Source of the DNA: Elioraea thermophila (ex Habib et al. 2022)
GTDB lineage: Bacteria > Pseudomonadota > Alphaproteobacteria > Acetobacterales > Acetobacteraceae
Reading direction: 5' to 3'
DNA: 64,000 bases
Assembly: GCF_003336755.1 (NCBI RefSeq)
Contig: NZ_QMDI01000013.1
Coordinates: 124,001 to 188,000 of the forward strand
In this document: one piece after another, positions 17,203 to 26,605 of the stretch
How the letters are laid out: the number at the start of each line of letters is the position of its first letter
How positions within the stretch are numbered: the first letter of the stretch is position 1
Position numbers and translations under genes: made by a program
The notes under the pieces: model-generated
What the model saw: the letters and a program-made list of their open reading frames with translations, nothing else
Told to the model about the DNA's origin: nothing
The model's database searches: none

Positions 17203-18357
17203 GTGGCGTCGTTCCGCCAGCACCTCCTCGGCCAGCGCAAGCCAGCGGGGCGCGATCTTCTCCGGCGCGAAGTCCGCCGCTCGGGCCCGGGCGCGGGCGG
17301 CGTAGTCTGCGCGGAGCGCCGGGTCGGCCATCAGCCGGGCGAGGGCCTCGGCCAAGGCCTCCGGGTTCTCGGGTGGCACGAGGATGCCGTGCTTGCCGCC
17401 TTCCAGGATCTCGCGCGGGCCGTGCGGGCAGTCAGCGGCGACGACGGGAAGCCCACAGGCCATCGCCTCGACGAGGGTTTGCCCGAACCCCTCATAGCGC
17501 GAGGGAAAGGCGAACACGCCGCCCGCCTCTGCGGCCGCGCGCAGGAGTGCGCCCGGATGACGAGAAGCGCCTGGAAGGTGGACAAGGTGGGAAATGGCGA
17601 GCTCACGCGCCTGTGCCTCGAGGGAGGCGCGTTCCGGCCCATCACCTACAATGGTCAGATCCCAATCGGGAAAATATGATGTTAACATTCGGAAGCTCTT
17701 GAGCAAGACATCGAATCCCTTCTGTGAGACGAGACGTCCAAAGGTAAAGATATGCTTCCAGCCCTCTTGCAAGACGATTGGACTTTCAGGATCGTCAGCG
17801 TCGGCCACCTGAACAGCATTTGGAATGACGACGACTTTTCGAGACGACACCCATGACCGCTCGTCAGCAATGCCATTGCTGACACAAACCAGTCTTGAGG
17901 CAAGTGGATAGAGAAAACGAACCACCAAATGCCACTGGGGTGGCTCATTTGGATCTCGTGAAGGTGCATTATGATCTGAAATGATGATGGGAATACCTAG
18001 CCCACGCGCCGCCAAGATAGTCAAGCAATTCGCAGATATCAAAAGAGAGATGATTAAATCAGGAGACTCTGATTTCAAAACACCTCTTATTATTTTTGCT
18101 CGTCCAAGGTTTGTGACGAGGCCATTTAACTTATTTGATGAATTTCCTTCAAGTTGGAGACGAATTCTCTTTACTCCTTGAGGAGCGGCATAAAAGTCAT
18201 CAAAGTTATGGAGCGTTAACAATGTAGTTCGCCACGCCGCCTCAACAAACGTTCGTGCGATGAAAATCGCGACTTTCTCCGCTCCGCCGAGACGTAGGCT
18301 CTCGGACACGATCAGGACGTGACGTGAGCCGACCACTTGCCTTTCCTTTCCTAGCAA
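17194..18357 (-). CDS. Mosaic glycosyltransferase family 4 (imported low-GC 5' part, resident 3' part)
   Basis: 387-aa GT-B enzyme with a complete architecture: SLRLGGAEKVAIFIARTF near the N-terminus, the VVVIPNAVQV hinge, FTFGRLVSQKGFDVLL, and E-x7-E in SRYEGFGQTLVEAMACG. The first two thirds are coded by strikingly AT-rich DNA (24 of 60 bases G or C at 18061-18120). The last third from about 17640 down is GC-rich and nearly identical to the neighbouring glycosyltransferase (15115-16251). The simplest reading is recombination of a foreign gene into a resident one. A GTG at 18336, with AGGAAAGG just before it, may be the real start. The stop overlaps the FkbM remnant's stop tail-to-tail. Confidence 0.85.
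   Translation of the reverse strand: MLGKERQVVGSRHVLIVSESLRLGGAEKVAIFIARTFVEAAWRTTLLTLHNFDDFYAAPQGVKRIRLQLEGNSSNKLNGLVTNLGRAKIIRGVLKSESPDLIISLLISANCLTILAARGLGIPIIISDHNAPSRDPNEPPQWHLVVRFLYPLASRLVCVSNGIADERSWVSSRKVVVIPNAVQVADADDPESPIVLQEGWKHIFTFGRLVSQKGFDVLLKSFRMLTSYFPDWDLTIVGDGPERASLEAQARELAISHLVHLPGASRHPGALLRAAAEAGGVFAFPSRYEGFGQTLVEAMACGLPVVAADCPHGPREILEGGKHGILVPPENPEALAEALARLMADPALRADYAARARARAADFAPEKIAPRWLALAEEVLAERRHSA
17251..17545 (-). repeat. Dispersed repeat copy B (glycosyltransferase 3' end)
   Basis: Partner of 15172-15466, coding for the C-terminal 100 residues of the mosaic glycosyltransferase. See copy A. The sharp similarity, against the unrelated base composition of the rest of this gene, supports gene conversion or import by homologous recombination. 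Confidence 0.7.
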
Positions 18358-18389
18358 AAACTCGTCGAATCCTTTTCCGTGAATCGTAC

Positions 18390-18622
18390 TCGCGCCCCAG
18401 CTTCGCCACCAAGCCCGCCAAGCGGTTGGGGGACGGCCGCTCGAGGGCGAGGCGCACCCGCCCCACCCCCTGGGGCAAAGGGTAGAAATCGGGCTCGTCG
18501 TGCAGGGTCACCAGCGTCGTCCTCCAGCCGGCCTCGGCGAAGCTGCGGCAGAGGAACACGGTCACCTGCTCCGCCCCGCCGAGGCCGAGCGAACGGGAGA
18601 CGATGGCGATGTGCCGCGCCAT
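18390..18622 (-). pseudogene. N-terminal stump of a resident glycosyltransferase
   Basis: The first 76-78 codons from the ATG at 18622 encode a normal GT4 N-terminus (IVSRSLGLGGAEQVTVFL, then GWRTTLVTLHDEPDFYPLP and NRLAGLVAKLG). They align residue by residue with the start of the mosaic glycosyltransferase just downstream. After about 18390 the homology stops; the frame runs on as a non-protein-like tail into the low-GC insert. This is what remains of the original gene on the upstream side of the recombination junction. Confidence 0.7.
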
Positions 18623-18647
18623 GTCGCACCTGCCTCGGGTCAGCGCT

Positions 18648-20621
18648 TCAGGCGAGGCCGAGCGTGTTCCGCCGACCGTCGGCGTGATGAAGACAGAGGA
18701 CGTTTTCGCAATGCCTCGGTTCGCGCGCGACGGAACGCTCGAAATCCTCGATGCGGAACGGGGCCAACCGCGCGCGCCAGCCGATGGTGAAGAGGCGGTA
18801 CCCCCGCCCCTCGAGCCACGCGACGAGGTCGGTTACGGCGTAGCCGGCCGCCTGGGTCGTGGCGTTGTTGAGTTCGAGGATGAGGGCCGGACGGTGCGTC
18901 GTGATGGTGCGCTCGGCCCCGCGCAGCAGTGACAGTTCCGCACCCTCAACGCCGATTTTCATGACGTGAATGGCGTCAAGCCAATGCTCGGCCAGCACAT
19001 CGTCCAGCGCAGTGGTGCGCACGATCTCGAACCGGGCTGCAAAGCCGGGGGGAAAGGGGGAATGCTCGGCCGTTACGATGCCGGCCATCCCTCGGTTGGA
19101 GAACCCCTCGGCCGATGCGCCCACCGGAATGGCGAGCGTGGCCTCAGCCTCCACGTCGGCCAAGCCTCGTTCCTCCACCGCGACATTGCGCAACCCGTTG
19201 CGGGCGGCGATGCGGCGCAGGCGCTCGGCGAGCTGCCGCTGCGGCTCGAAGGCCAACACACGCCCTTCCGGCCCCACCGCCTTGGCAGCGACCAGCGTGA
19301 ACTCCCCGGTGTTGGCGCCACACTCGATGAACACGTCGCCGGGACGAAGAAGCGTCTTGAGCACGGCGATTTCCCACCGCTCGTAGTAGCCGCTCCAGAA
19401 GCTGCGACTGTCGAGCTCGCTCGAGAGATCGAGATCCGTCGTCAGCGTGCCGTCGAAGTCGTGCACCACGACCCTGAGGGGGATGGGCCCGATGGCACGG
19501 CGCAGCGTGTCGGCCAGCCCGGCGAGGCCGCGCACCCGATGCATCTGCACCGTGACCTTGCGCGCCGCCTTGAGCGCCGCAGCCAGCGCGCGCTCGCGGA
19601 ACGTCACGGGCAGAGGCCGGACATCGGGTGGCGCCACCTGCCGCTCAGCCGCACCGGAAGGAGCATGGTAGGAAACAGCTTCCGCTCGCTTGCGCAAAGG
19701 GCCACGCGCCAACATGCGGGTTATGACGTCACGCCTCCGCATCATCCATCGCAGGGTGAAGAATGGAGACGTCAAGAAAGCCCGCGCCAGCAGCCCGAAA
19801 GCCGAAACCCGGGACCCAAAGTCGAATTCGCCAGATGCCCGCTCGATCAACATCTTTGCGAGCAACCTGGTGCGCCTCGCGCGCCGGAGCCCTCCCAGGA
19901 CGGTACCGTACCAATCTCGAATAGCAACGAAGAGCAATCGTTCGAGCATAGTTCCACTGCGCACGCGCCTCGCGACGACGCGATCGTTCGAGTACCAGTA
20001 ATCGACTGTTTTTCGATCGAGAAAGGTGACCGAAGTTCGTGACATGACTGCTCGGGCAACCAAATCCCTGTCTTCGCCACGCCACCACTCCGGGGCATCG
20101 TCGAACAAGCCAAGGTTTTGGAGGGTTTGCTTTGAAAAAACGGCACATTGCGTGCTCGCCCCATTCGCAAAGACGATGACTTCCTCAAGGCGCGGCGGCC
20201 AACAGAGTTCCCCATCTAAGGCAGGGAACAGTTTTTCCATGAACAGACGCGATATGGACGCCTCCGCCCCGCTCTCCCGCAGCGCGGCGAGATGCACCTC
20301 CAGGTGGTTGGGCAACCATTCGTCGTCGTCATCGTTGAAGGCGATCCACCGCCCGCGTGCTGCGCGAATGCCCGTGTTGCACGCCGCCGCACGCCCGCGC
20401 CGCACCTCGTGGCGGATCAGCCGCACCCGCGGGTCGCCGAAGCGGTCGAGCACCGCCTGAACGTCCGCCCCCGAATCGTCGTCGACGACGATCACCTCGA
20501 AATCCCGCAGCGTCTGGTTCAACACCGAGGCGAGGGAGAGCGGGAACCGTTCCGGTGCCGTCGCGGTCGGGATGATGACGGAGACGAGCGGGGCTGGGGT
20601 GGACGGGTTCGAGTCGTTCAT
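18648..20621 (-). CDS. GT2 glycosyltransferase fused to FkbM methyltransferase
   Basis: 657 aa. Residues about 11-230 are a family-2 glycosyltransferase (VSVIIPTATAPERFPLSL, the D-x-D-like run DDDDEW at 97-102, and WWRGEDRDLVARA). A basic helical linker follows, then from about 440 an FkbM methyltransferase domain (FIECGANTGEFTLVAA, RVLAFEPQ, MKIGVEGAELSLLRGAE, PALILELN). The family's KIDVEGAE appears as KIGVEGAE, a change at a conserved acidic position. The middle of the gene is GC-poor (30 of 60 at 20101-20160) compared with both ends, suggesting patchwork origin. ATG at 20621 with AGAGG upstream. Likely makes and methylates a surface glycan. Confidence 0.83.
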   Translation of the reverse strand: MNDSNPSTPAPLVSVIIPTATAPERFPLSLASVLNQTLRDFEVIVVDDDSGADVQAVLDRFGDPRVRLIRHEVRRGRAAACNTGIRAARGRWIAFNDDDDEWLPNHLEVHLAALRESGAEASISRLFMEKLFPALDGELCWPPRLEEVIVFANGASTQCAVFSKQTLQNLGLFDDAPEWWRGEDRDLVARAVMSRTSVTFLDRKTVDYWYSNDRVVARRVRSGTMLERLLFVAIRDWYGTVLGGLRRARRTRLLAKMLIERASGEFDFGSRVSAFGLLARAFLTSPFFTLRWMMRRRDVITRMLARGPLRKRAEAVSYHAPSGAAERQVAPPDVRPLPVTFRERALAAALKAARKVTVQMHRVRGLAGLADTLRRAIGPIPLRVVVHDFDGTLTTDLDLSSELDSRSFWSGYYERWEIAVLKTLLRPGDVFIECGANTGEFTLVAAKAVGPEGRVLAFEPQRQLAERLRRIAARNGLRNVAVEERGLADVEAEATLAIPVGASAEGFSNRGMAGIVTAEHSPFPPGFAARFEIVRTTALDDVLAEHWLDAIHVMKIGVEGAELSLLRGAERTITTHRPALILELNNATTQAAGYAVTDLVAWLEGRGYRLFTIGWRARLAPFRIEDFERSVAREPRHCENVLCLHHADGRRNTLGLA

Positions 20622-20719
20622 GCCGGGGCCTCTGCGAGCCGCGGCGATAGCCGCCCGCCGCCGCGGCGGCAACCGCGCCCCTGGCCCGCTCGCCGCGAAG
20701 GCCCTAAGAGGCGCCCGCC

Positions 20720-22621
20720 ATGTGCGGCATCGCCGGCCTCCTCGCCCCTTCCCACGCGCCCGAAACCCTCGCCCGCCACGCGGCGGCGATGGCGGATGCC
20801 CTCGCCCATCGCGGCCCCGACTCCCGCGGCATCTGGACGGACGCCGAAGCGGGCCTTGCCTTCGCCCACACCCGGCTTGCCATCCTCGACCTCTCCCCCG
20901 CCGGGCATCAGCCCATGGTGTCCGCCTCGGGCCGCTTCGTCATCGCCTACAACGGCGAAACCTACAATACCGAGGAGCTCCGCGCCGCCCTCCCTCCCCA
21001 CAACTGGCGCGGCCATTCCGACACCGAGGTGATCCTGGAAGCCATCGCCCACCTCGGCGTGGAGGAGACGGCACGGCGGATGAACGCCATCGCCGCGCTT
21101 GCCGTGTGGGACCGCACGGAACGCCGGCTGTGGCTGGTGCGGGACCGAATCGGCGTCAAACCCCTCTACTGGGGGCGCTTCGGGGATTCGTTCCTGTTCG
21201 GCAGCGAACTCAAGGCGTTGTGCGCAACACCGCTCATCCCCCGCGAGGTCGACCCCGCCGCCCGCGCCCTCCACTACCGGCTCGGTTACATCCCCGCCCC
21301 CCACGCCATCTGGCGCGGCGTGGCCAAGCTCGAACCCGGCACCATCCTCTCTGTCCGCGCCGGCGAAGAGCCGCGAATCACGCGCTATTGGGACCTGCGT
21401 GAGATCGCCGCCCGCGGCCTCGCCGAACCCTTCGCCGGCGCCGAAGCGGAGGCCGAGGAGAGGCTCGCCGCCCTGCTCGAGGACGCGGTGCGCCGCCAAC
21501 GCGTGGCGGACGTGCCGCTCGGCGCCTTCCTCTCCGGAGGGGTCGATTCCTCCACCGTGGTCGCGCTGATGGGCGCGGACGGCACGGTGCCGAAGACGTT
21601 CACCATCGGCTTCGACGATCCTGGGCTGAACGAAGCGCCCTTCGCCGAGGCCGTGGCCCGCCACCTGGGCACGGACCACACCACTCTGACCGTCACCGAA
21701 CGCGAGGCGCTGGAGGTGGTGCCGCGCCTGCCCGAACTCTACGACGAGCCGTTCGCCGACACCTCTGGCGTGCCGACGGCGGTCGTCTGTCGGCTCGCCC
21801 GCACCCAGGCCACCGTGGCGCTGTCCGGCGACGGGGGAGACGAGCTCTTCTCCGGCTATCGGCGTTACGTGGTCGGGCTCGACCTCTGGCGCCGCGTCCG
21901 GCGCTTTCCTCGCCCCCTGCGCGCGCTGGGCGGGGCGGTGCTGAGCCGCGTGCCCTTGCGCCTTGCCGACGCGCTGGGCCGCGCCCTGCCGGGCGGGGCG
22001 CCGGTGAAGGCCTTCGGCGATCGCTTGCGGGCCATCGGCCAAGTCCTTGGCGACGGCTCGTTCCCTCACCTCTACGTCCAGATCGTCGCCATGTGGCGCG
22101 AGCCCCCACTGCGCCACCCCTTCACGCCGCCCGACCCGGCCGACCTCCCACCCGGCCTCTCACCCCTCGAGCACATGCGGCTGTTCGACCAGCTGACCTA
22201 CCTGCCGGAGGACATCCTGACCAAGGTCGATCGCGCCTCGATGGCGGTGGGGCTCGAGGTGCGCGTGCCGCTGCTCGATCACCGCGTGGTCGAGTTCGCC
22301 TGGTCGCTGCCCCCCGCCTGGAACCCGGCCGAGGGGGGAGGCAAGCGTCTGCTCCGTCGCGTGCTGTATCGGCACGTGCCGCGGGCGCTGATCGAGCGGC
22401 CCAAGCAGGGGTTCTCGCCGCCGACGGGAGCCTGGCTCAAGGGGCCGCTGCGGGAATGGGCGGAGGAGCTGCTTTCGCCCTCCGCCCTCGACGCCGCGGG
22501 CCTCGACCCGGCTCCGATCCGCGACCGCTGGCAGGCCCACCTCGCCGGCCGGGCGGACGAGCAGTACCGGCTGTGGACGGTGCTGATGGACCAGGCCTGG
22601 CGCCGGCACTGGCTCGGGTGA
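20720..22621 (+). CDS. asnB: Asparagine synthase (glutamine-hydrolysing)
   Basis: 633 aa, full length. N-terminal glutaminase with the catalytic Cys2 exposed after Met (MCGIAGLL), RGPDSRGIW, and AYNGETYN. C-terminal synthetase with the ATP-pyrophosphatase loop SGGVDSS at 272-278 and a DGGDELFSGYRRYV block. It converts aspartate to asparagine, or amidates a sugar or lipid. Because it sits in a glycosyltransferase cluster and overlaps the next glycosyltransferase by four bases (GTGA), an amidotransferase role in surface-polysaccharide decoration is at least as likely as amino-acid synthesis. Divergent from the GT2-FkbM gene. Confidence 0.92.
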   Translation: MCGIAGLLAPSHAPETLARHAAAMADALAHRGPDSRGIWTDAEAGLAFAHTRLAILDLSPAGHQPMVSASGRFVIAYNGETYNTEELRAALPPHNWRGHSDTEVILEAIAHLGVEETARRMNAIAALAVWDRTERRLWLVRDRIGVKPLYWGRFGDSFLFGSELKALCATPLIPREVDPAARALHYRLGYIPAPHAIWRGVAKLEPGTILSVRAGEEPRITRYWDLREIAARGLAEPFAGAEAEAEERLAALLEDAVRRQRVADVPLGAFLSGGVDSSTVVALMGADGTVPKTFTIGFDDPGLNEAPFAEAVARHLGTDHTTLTVTEREALEVVPRLPELYDEPFADTSGVPTAVVCRLARTQATVALSGDGGDELFSGYRRYVVGLDLWRRVRRFPRPLRALGGAVLSRVPLRLADALGRALPGGAPVKAFGDRLRAIGQVLGDGSFPHLYVQIVAMWREPPLRHPFTPPDPADLPPGLSPLEHMRLFDQLTYLPEDILTKVDRASMAVGLEVRVPLLDHRVVEFAWSLPPAWNPAEGGGKRLLRRVLYRHVPRALIERPKQGFSPPTGAWLKGPLREWAEELLSPSALDAAGLDPAPIRDRWQAHLAGRADEQYRLWTVLMDQAWRRHWLG

Positions 22622-23739
22622 CGCGGCCCCTTCGTGTCCTGCACGTCATCACCACCCTCGGACCCGGCGGCGCCGAGGCGATGCTGGCCAAGCTCGTCGC
22701 CGCCACCCCCGAGGTGACCCACGCCGTCGTCTCGCTCGACCACCGGACGGATACGGTAGCGGCCCTGCGCGCGGCCGGCGCCTCCGTCACGGTGCTTGGC
22801 CTCTCGTCTCCCACCGCCTTTCTGGCCGCCATCCCGCGGCTGACCCGCACCATGCGCGGCTTTCGCCCAGACCTGATCCAGTCCTGGCTCTGGCACGCCG
22901 ACCTTGCCGCGACGGTCGCGCGCGCCACACTGCGCCCCCGGCCACCGCTCGTCTGGTCGATCCGCTGTTCCGACATGGACCTCGCGCGCTATCGGCCGAC
23001 GACACGGCTGGTGGTCGCGGCCCTCGCCCGCCTCTCCGCCATTCCGGACGCGGTGGTCGCCAACAGCGAAGCGGGGCTCGCCTGGCATCTCGCCCGCGGC
23101 TATCGCCCGCGCCGGACCCGGGTGATCCCCAATGGTTTCGATCTCGGCACCTTCCGGCCTGACCCCACGGCCCGCGCGCGTCTCCTCACCGCGCTCGGGT
23201 GGCCCGAGCAGACCGTGCTGGTCGGGCTGATCGCGCGCGTCGATCCGATGAAGGACCACGCGACCTTCCTCGCCGCCCTCGCGCGCACGGCCGAACCGAT
23301 CCGCGCGGTTCTCATCGGCCGCGGCACGGAGGCCCTCGCCATTCCGCTCGCTCTCCGCCCCCGCCTCGCCGCCCTCGGCCAGCGCCGTGACATCGCCGCC
23401 CTTCTGCCGGGCCTCGACATCCTCTGTCTCTCCTCGCGCTTCGGCGAGGGGTTCCCCAATGTGCTGGGCGAGGCGATGGCGTGCGGCGTGCCGTGCGTGA
23501 CGACCGATGTCGGCGACTCCGCCCGCGTGGTGGTCGGGGCCGGTCTCGTGGTGCCGCCGGGCGACGCGGCCGCGCTGGCCGACGCGATCACGACCCTCGC
23601 CGCCGACCCCGCTCGCCGCCGCGCCATGGGCCAAGCGGGGCGGGAGCGGGTGGAACGCCTCTATGCGATCCGCACCATCGCGGACGCCCATCGCGCCCTG
23701 TGGCAGGAGCTTGCGGCGTCCCCTCCGTCCCCCGCTTGA
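22618..23739 (+). CDS. Glycosyltransferase family 4
   Basis: 373-aa GT-B enzyme. N-terminal VLHVITTLGPGGAEAMLAKL, hinge VIPNGFDLGTF, then GLIARVDPMKDHATFLAAL and E-x7-E in FGEGFPNVLGEAMACG. Starts with GTG at 22618 inside the asnB stop (GTGA), so the two are translated as a unit. The product probably adds a sugar to the same glycan on which the asnB product acts. Ends 51 bp before pyrB. Confidence 0.88.
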   Translation: MTRPLRVLHVITTLGPGGAEAMLAKLVAATPEVTHAVVSLDHRTDTVAALRAAGASVTVLGLSSPTAFLAAIPRLTRTMRGFRPDLIQSWLWHADLAATVARATLRPRPPLVWSIRCSDMDLARYRPTTRLVVAALARLSAIPDAVVANSEAGLAWHLARGYRPRRTRVIPNGFDLGTFRPDPTARARLLTALGWPEQTVLVGLIARVDPMKDHATFLAALARTAEPIRAVLIGRGTEALAIPLALRPRLAALGQRRDIAALLPGLDILCLSSRFGEGFPNVLGEAMACGVPCVTTDVGDSARVVVGAGLVVPPGDAAALADAITTLAADPARRRAMGQAGRERVERLYAIRTIADAHRALWQELAASPPSPA

Positions 23740-23790
23740 CGTGCCGTCCCCACCCGCGTTCCCTCGCCCCCGCGCGGCGGGAGGAGGATC

Positions 23791-24747
23791 GTGGCGGACG
23801 GCGGGTTCGGGCGGCTGATCGGGCGCAAGCGGCACCTCCTCGGCATCGCAGGCCTTGACCCGCGCGCCGTCGCCTCCGTGCTCGACCTCGCCGAGACCTA
23901 CATCAGCCTCGCCCGCAAGGGGGGCGCCCGCGACGTGCTGCGCGGGCGCACCGTGCTCAACCTCTTCTTCGAGACCTCGACCCGCACCCGCACGAGTTTC
24001 GAACTCGCCGGCAAGCGGCTCGGGGCTGATGTGATCAACATGTCGCCTTCGGGTTCGGCCATGGCGAAGGGCGAGAGCCTGCTCGACACCGCCACCACCC
24101 TGAACGCGATGGCGATCGACGTCCTCGTCGTCCGCCACGACCAAGCGGGCACGGCGGCCCTGCTCGCGCAGAAGGTCGAGGCTTGCGTCATCAACGCCGG
24201 CGACGGCGCGCATGAGCACCCGACCCAGGCCCTGCTGGATGCGCTGACCATCCGTCGCCACCGCGGCACGCTCGCTGGGCTGACGGTCGCGATCTGCGGC
24301 GACGTGCTGCATTCGCGCGTCGCCCGCTCCAACGTCCGGCTGCTGACCATGATGGGCAGCCGGGTCCGGCTCTGCGGGCCGCCCACCTTGCTGCCCGCCG
24401 GTGCGGCCGAGTGGGGGGTGGAGGTGTTCACCGACCTGCGCGCCGCGTTGCGCGAGGCCGACGTGGTGATGATGCTGCGCCTGCAGCGCGAGCGGATGAG
24501 CCGTGCCTTCGTCCCCTCGTCACGCGAGTACTTCCGCTTCTACGGCCTCGATCCGGAAAAACTCGCGCTCGCCAAGCCCGACGCGCTCGTCATGCACCCG
24601 GGGCCGATGAACCGCGGTGTGGAGATCGACAGCTCGGTCGCCGACGATCTCGCGCACAGCGTGATCGAGGAGCAGGTGGAGATGGGAGTCGCCGTCCGCA
24701 TGGCGGTGCTCGACCTGCTGGTGCGCGACGCCCGGCGCAACGCATGA
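23791..24747 (+). CDS. pyrB: Aspartate carbamoyltransferase, catalytic subunit
   Basis: 318 aa. Commits carbamoyl phosphate and aspartate to pyrimidine synthesis. The carbamoyl-phosphate motif [13 protein letters not shown], the [13 protein letters not shown] block and the aspartate-site [13 protein letters not shown] are intact. GTG start at 23791 behind GAGGAGG. No regulatory chain (pyrI) is present. It overlaps pyrC' by ATGA, consistent with the class of ATCase that forms a complex with a dihydroorotase-like partner. Confidence 0.95.
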   Translation: MADGGFGRLIGRKRHLLGIAGLDPRAVASVLDLAETYISLARKGGARDVLRGRTVLNLFFETSTRTRTSFELAGKRLGADVINMSPSGSAMAKGESLLDTATTLNAMAIDVLVVRHDQAGTAALLAQKVEACVINAGDGAHEHPTQALLDALTIRRHRGTLAGLTVAICGDVLHSRVARSNVRLLTMMGSRVRLCGPPTLLPAGAAEWGVEVFTDLRAALREADVVMMLRLQRERMSRAFVPSSREYFRFYGLDPEKLALAKPDALVMHPGPMNRGVEIDSSVADDLAHSVIEEQVEMGVAVRMAVLDLLVRDARRNA

Positions 24748-26012
24748 AGACCCTCTTCCGCGACGTCCGCCTCCTCGACCCCGTCTCGGGCCGCGACTCG
24801 CCCGGCTCCCTGCTCGTCGTCGAGGGCCGGATCGCCGCCCTCGACCCGGCGGAGGCGCCTTCGGATGCCGCGGTGATCGCGGGAAACGGGCTCTGCCTCT
24901 GCCCCGGCCTGATCGATCTGCGGGTCGGGCTGCGCGAGCCCGGCGAGGAGCACAAGGAGAGCCTCGCCACCCTCGCCGCACGTGCCGCCGCCGGCGGTGT
25001 CACAACCCTGGTAGCACTGCCGGACACAACCCCGCCGCTCGATCAGCCCGCCCTGGTCGAATTCGTCTCCCGCCGCGCCGCCTCCTTCGGCTTCGTCACC
25101 GTGCTGCCCATGGGGGCGGCGACGAAGGGCTGCGCCGGCCAGGAACTCGCCGAAATGGGGCTGTTGCGGGAGGCAGGCGCGGTCGCCTTCTCCGACGGCC
25201 GTCGCGCCATAGCGGACGCCCGCACCATGCGGCTTGCTCTTGCCTACGCCGCCACCTTCGGCGCGATGGTGGTGCAGCACCCGGAGGAGCCTTCGCTCAC
25301 CGCGGGCGCGGTGGCCACCGAGGGTCTGCTCGCGTCCTCGCTCGGTCTGCCCGCCAGCCCGGCCGCGGCGGAGGCGATCCTCGTCGCCCGTGACATCAGG
25401 CTGGCAGAATTGACCGGCGGGCATGTCCATTTCTCCCCCGTCAGCACCGGCGAGGCGCTCAGCCTGATCCGTGCGGCCAAGGCGCGCGGCGTGCGCGTCA
25501 CCTGCGACACCGCCCCGCCCTACTTCGACCTCAACGAGACCGCGATCGGCGAGTGGCGCACCTATGCCCGCCTCTCGCCGCCGCTGCGGTCGGAGGCCGA
25601 TCGCCTCGCCGTGCTCGCTGCGCTTGCCGACGGCACCATCGACGCCATCGTTTCCGACCATCAGCCGCAGGACACGGACGCGAAGCGCCTCCCCTTCGCG
25701 CTCGCCGAACCGGGTGGGGTCGGCGTGGAGACCCTGCTCGCGGTGACGCTGACTGCCGTGCACAACGGCAGCCTTTCTTTGCTTGACGCGATCGCGCTGC
25801 TGACCAGCCGCCCCGCCGCCCTGCTCGGCATCGACGCCGGGAGGCTCGCGCCCGGGGCACCTGCCGACCTCTGCCTCTTCGACCTCGATCGCGCCTGGCA
25901 GATCCGTGCCGACGACCTGATCGGGCCGAGCCGCAACACGCCGTTCGACGGGCGCGCGGTGCAGGGCCGCGTCGTCGGCACCTGGAAGGGCGGGGTGAGG
26001 GTGTTCGGATGA
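24744..26012 (+). CDS. Dihydroorotase-like protein PyrC', probably non-catalytic
   Basis: 422-aa amidohydrolase-fold protein translated from the ATGA overlap with pyrB. True dihydroorotases carry an H-x-H metal pair in PGLIDLHVHLREPG. Here the same place reads [14 protein letters not shown], with R60 and G62 replacing both histidines, although later blocks ([23 protein letters not shown]) are still recognisable. In Pseudomonas and relatives such inactive PyrC' subunits support PyrB assembly while a separate enzyme does the reaction. I infer the same here, so a working pyrC should exist elsewhere. Followed by plsY with another ATGA overlap. Confidence 0.85.
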   Translation: MKTLFRDVRLLDPVSGRDSPGSLLVVEGRIAALDPAEAPSDAAVIAGNGLCLCPGLIDLRVGLREPGEEHKESLATLAARAAAGGVTTLVALPDTTPPLDQPALVEFVSRRAASFGFVTVLPMGAATKGCAGQELAEMGLLREAGAVAFSDGRRAIADARTMRLALAYAATFGAMVVQHPEEPSLTAGAVATEGLLASSLGLPASPAAAEAILVARDIRLAELTGGHVHFSPVSTGEALSLIRAAKARGVRVTCDTAPPYFDLNETAIGEWRTYARLSPPLRSEADRLAVLAALADGTIDAIVSDHQPQDTDAKRLPFALAEPGGVGVETLLAVTLTAVHNGSLSLLDAIALLTSRPAALLGIDAGRLAPGAPADLCLFDLDRAWQIRADDLIGPSRNTPFDGRAVQGRVVGTWKGGVRVFG

Positions 26013-26605
26013 ACACGCTGGGTCCCCTCGTCCTCGGCTTCCTGCTCGGCTCGATCCCCTTCGGCCTGATCCTCACCCGGCTCGCCGGGGCGGGCGACGT
26101 GCGGCGCATCGGCTCGGGCAACATCGGGGCGACCAACGTCCTGCGCACCGGGCGGAAGGATCTCGCCGCCGCCACGCTGCTGCTCGACGGCGGCAAGGGC
26201 GCGCTCGCGGTCGTGCTGGGTGCCGAGTTCGGGGGCGGGCATACCGCCGGCCTGCTCGCCGGCTTCGCCGCGGTCATGGGGCACATGTTCACGCCCTGGC
26301 TCGGTTTCGCCGGGGGCAAAGGTGTCGCGACCGGGCTCGGCACGCTGATCGGCGCCGCCTGGCCGGTCGGTGTGGCGGCCTGCGCGGTCTGGATCGGCAC
26401 CGCGCTGCTGACACGGATCTCCTCGCTCTCCGCCCTTTTCGCCTTCGCCGCCGCGCCCGCTCTCGCCGCCTGGTTCGCGGGCAAACCGGAGATCGTGCTG
26501 GCGCTTGCCATCTGCGGCTTCGTCTGGCTTCGCCACTGGGCGAACATCCGCCGCCTGATCGACGGGTCGGAGCCGAAGATCGGGCAGACGAAGAAGGACG
26601 AGTGA
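26009..26605 (+). CDS. plsY: Glycerol-3-phosphate acyltransferase (acyl-phosphate dependent)
   Basis: 198-aa polytopic inner-membrane enzyme that puts the first acyl chain on glycerol-3-phosphate using acyl-phosphate from PlsX. The three family motifs are present: GSIPFGLILTR with RRIGSGNIGATNVLR, the DGGKGALAV segment, and GHMFTPWLGFAGGKGVATGLG. Four to five hydrophobic helices are visible. Overlaps pyrC' upstream and dprA downstream (GTGA), so it is coupled to both. Confidence 0.95.
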   Translation: MNTLGPLVLGFLLGSIPFGLILTRLAGAGDVRRIGSGNIGATNVLRTGRKDLAAATLLLDGGKGALAVVLGAEFGGGHTAGLLAGFAAVMGHMFTPWLGFAGGKGVATGLGTLIGAAWPVGVAACAVWIGTALLTRISSLSALFAFAAAPALAAWFAGKPEIVLALAICGFVWLRHWANIRRLIDGSEPKIGQTKKDE

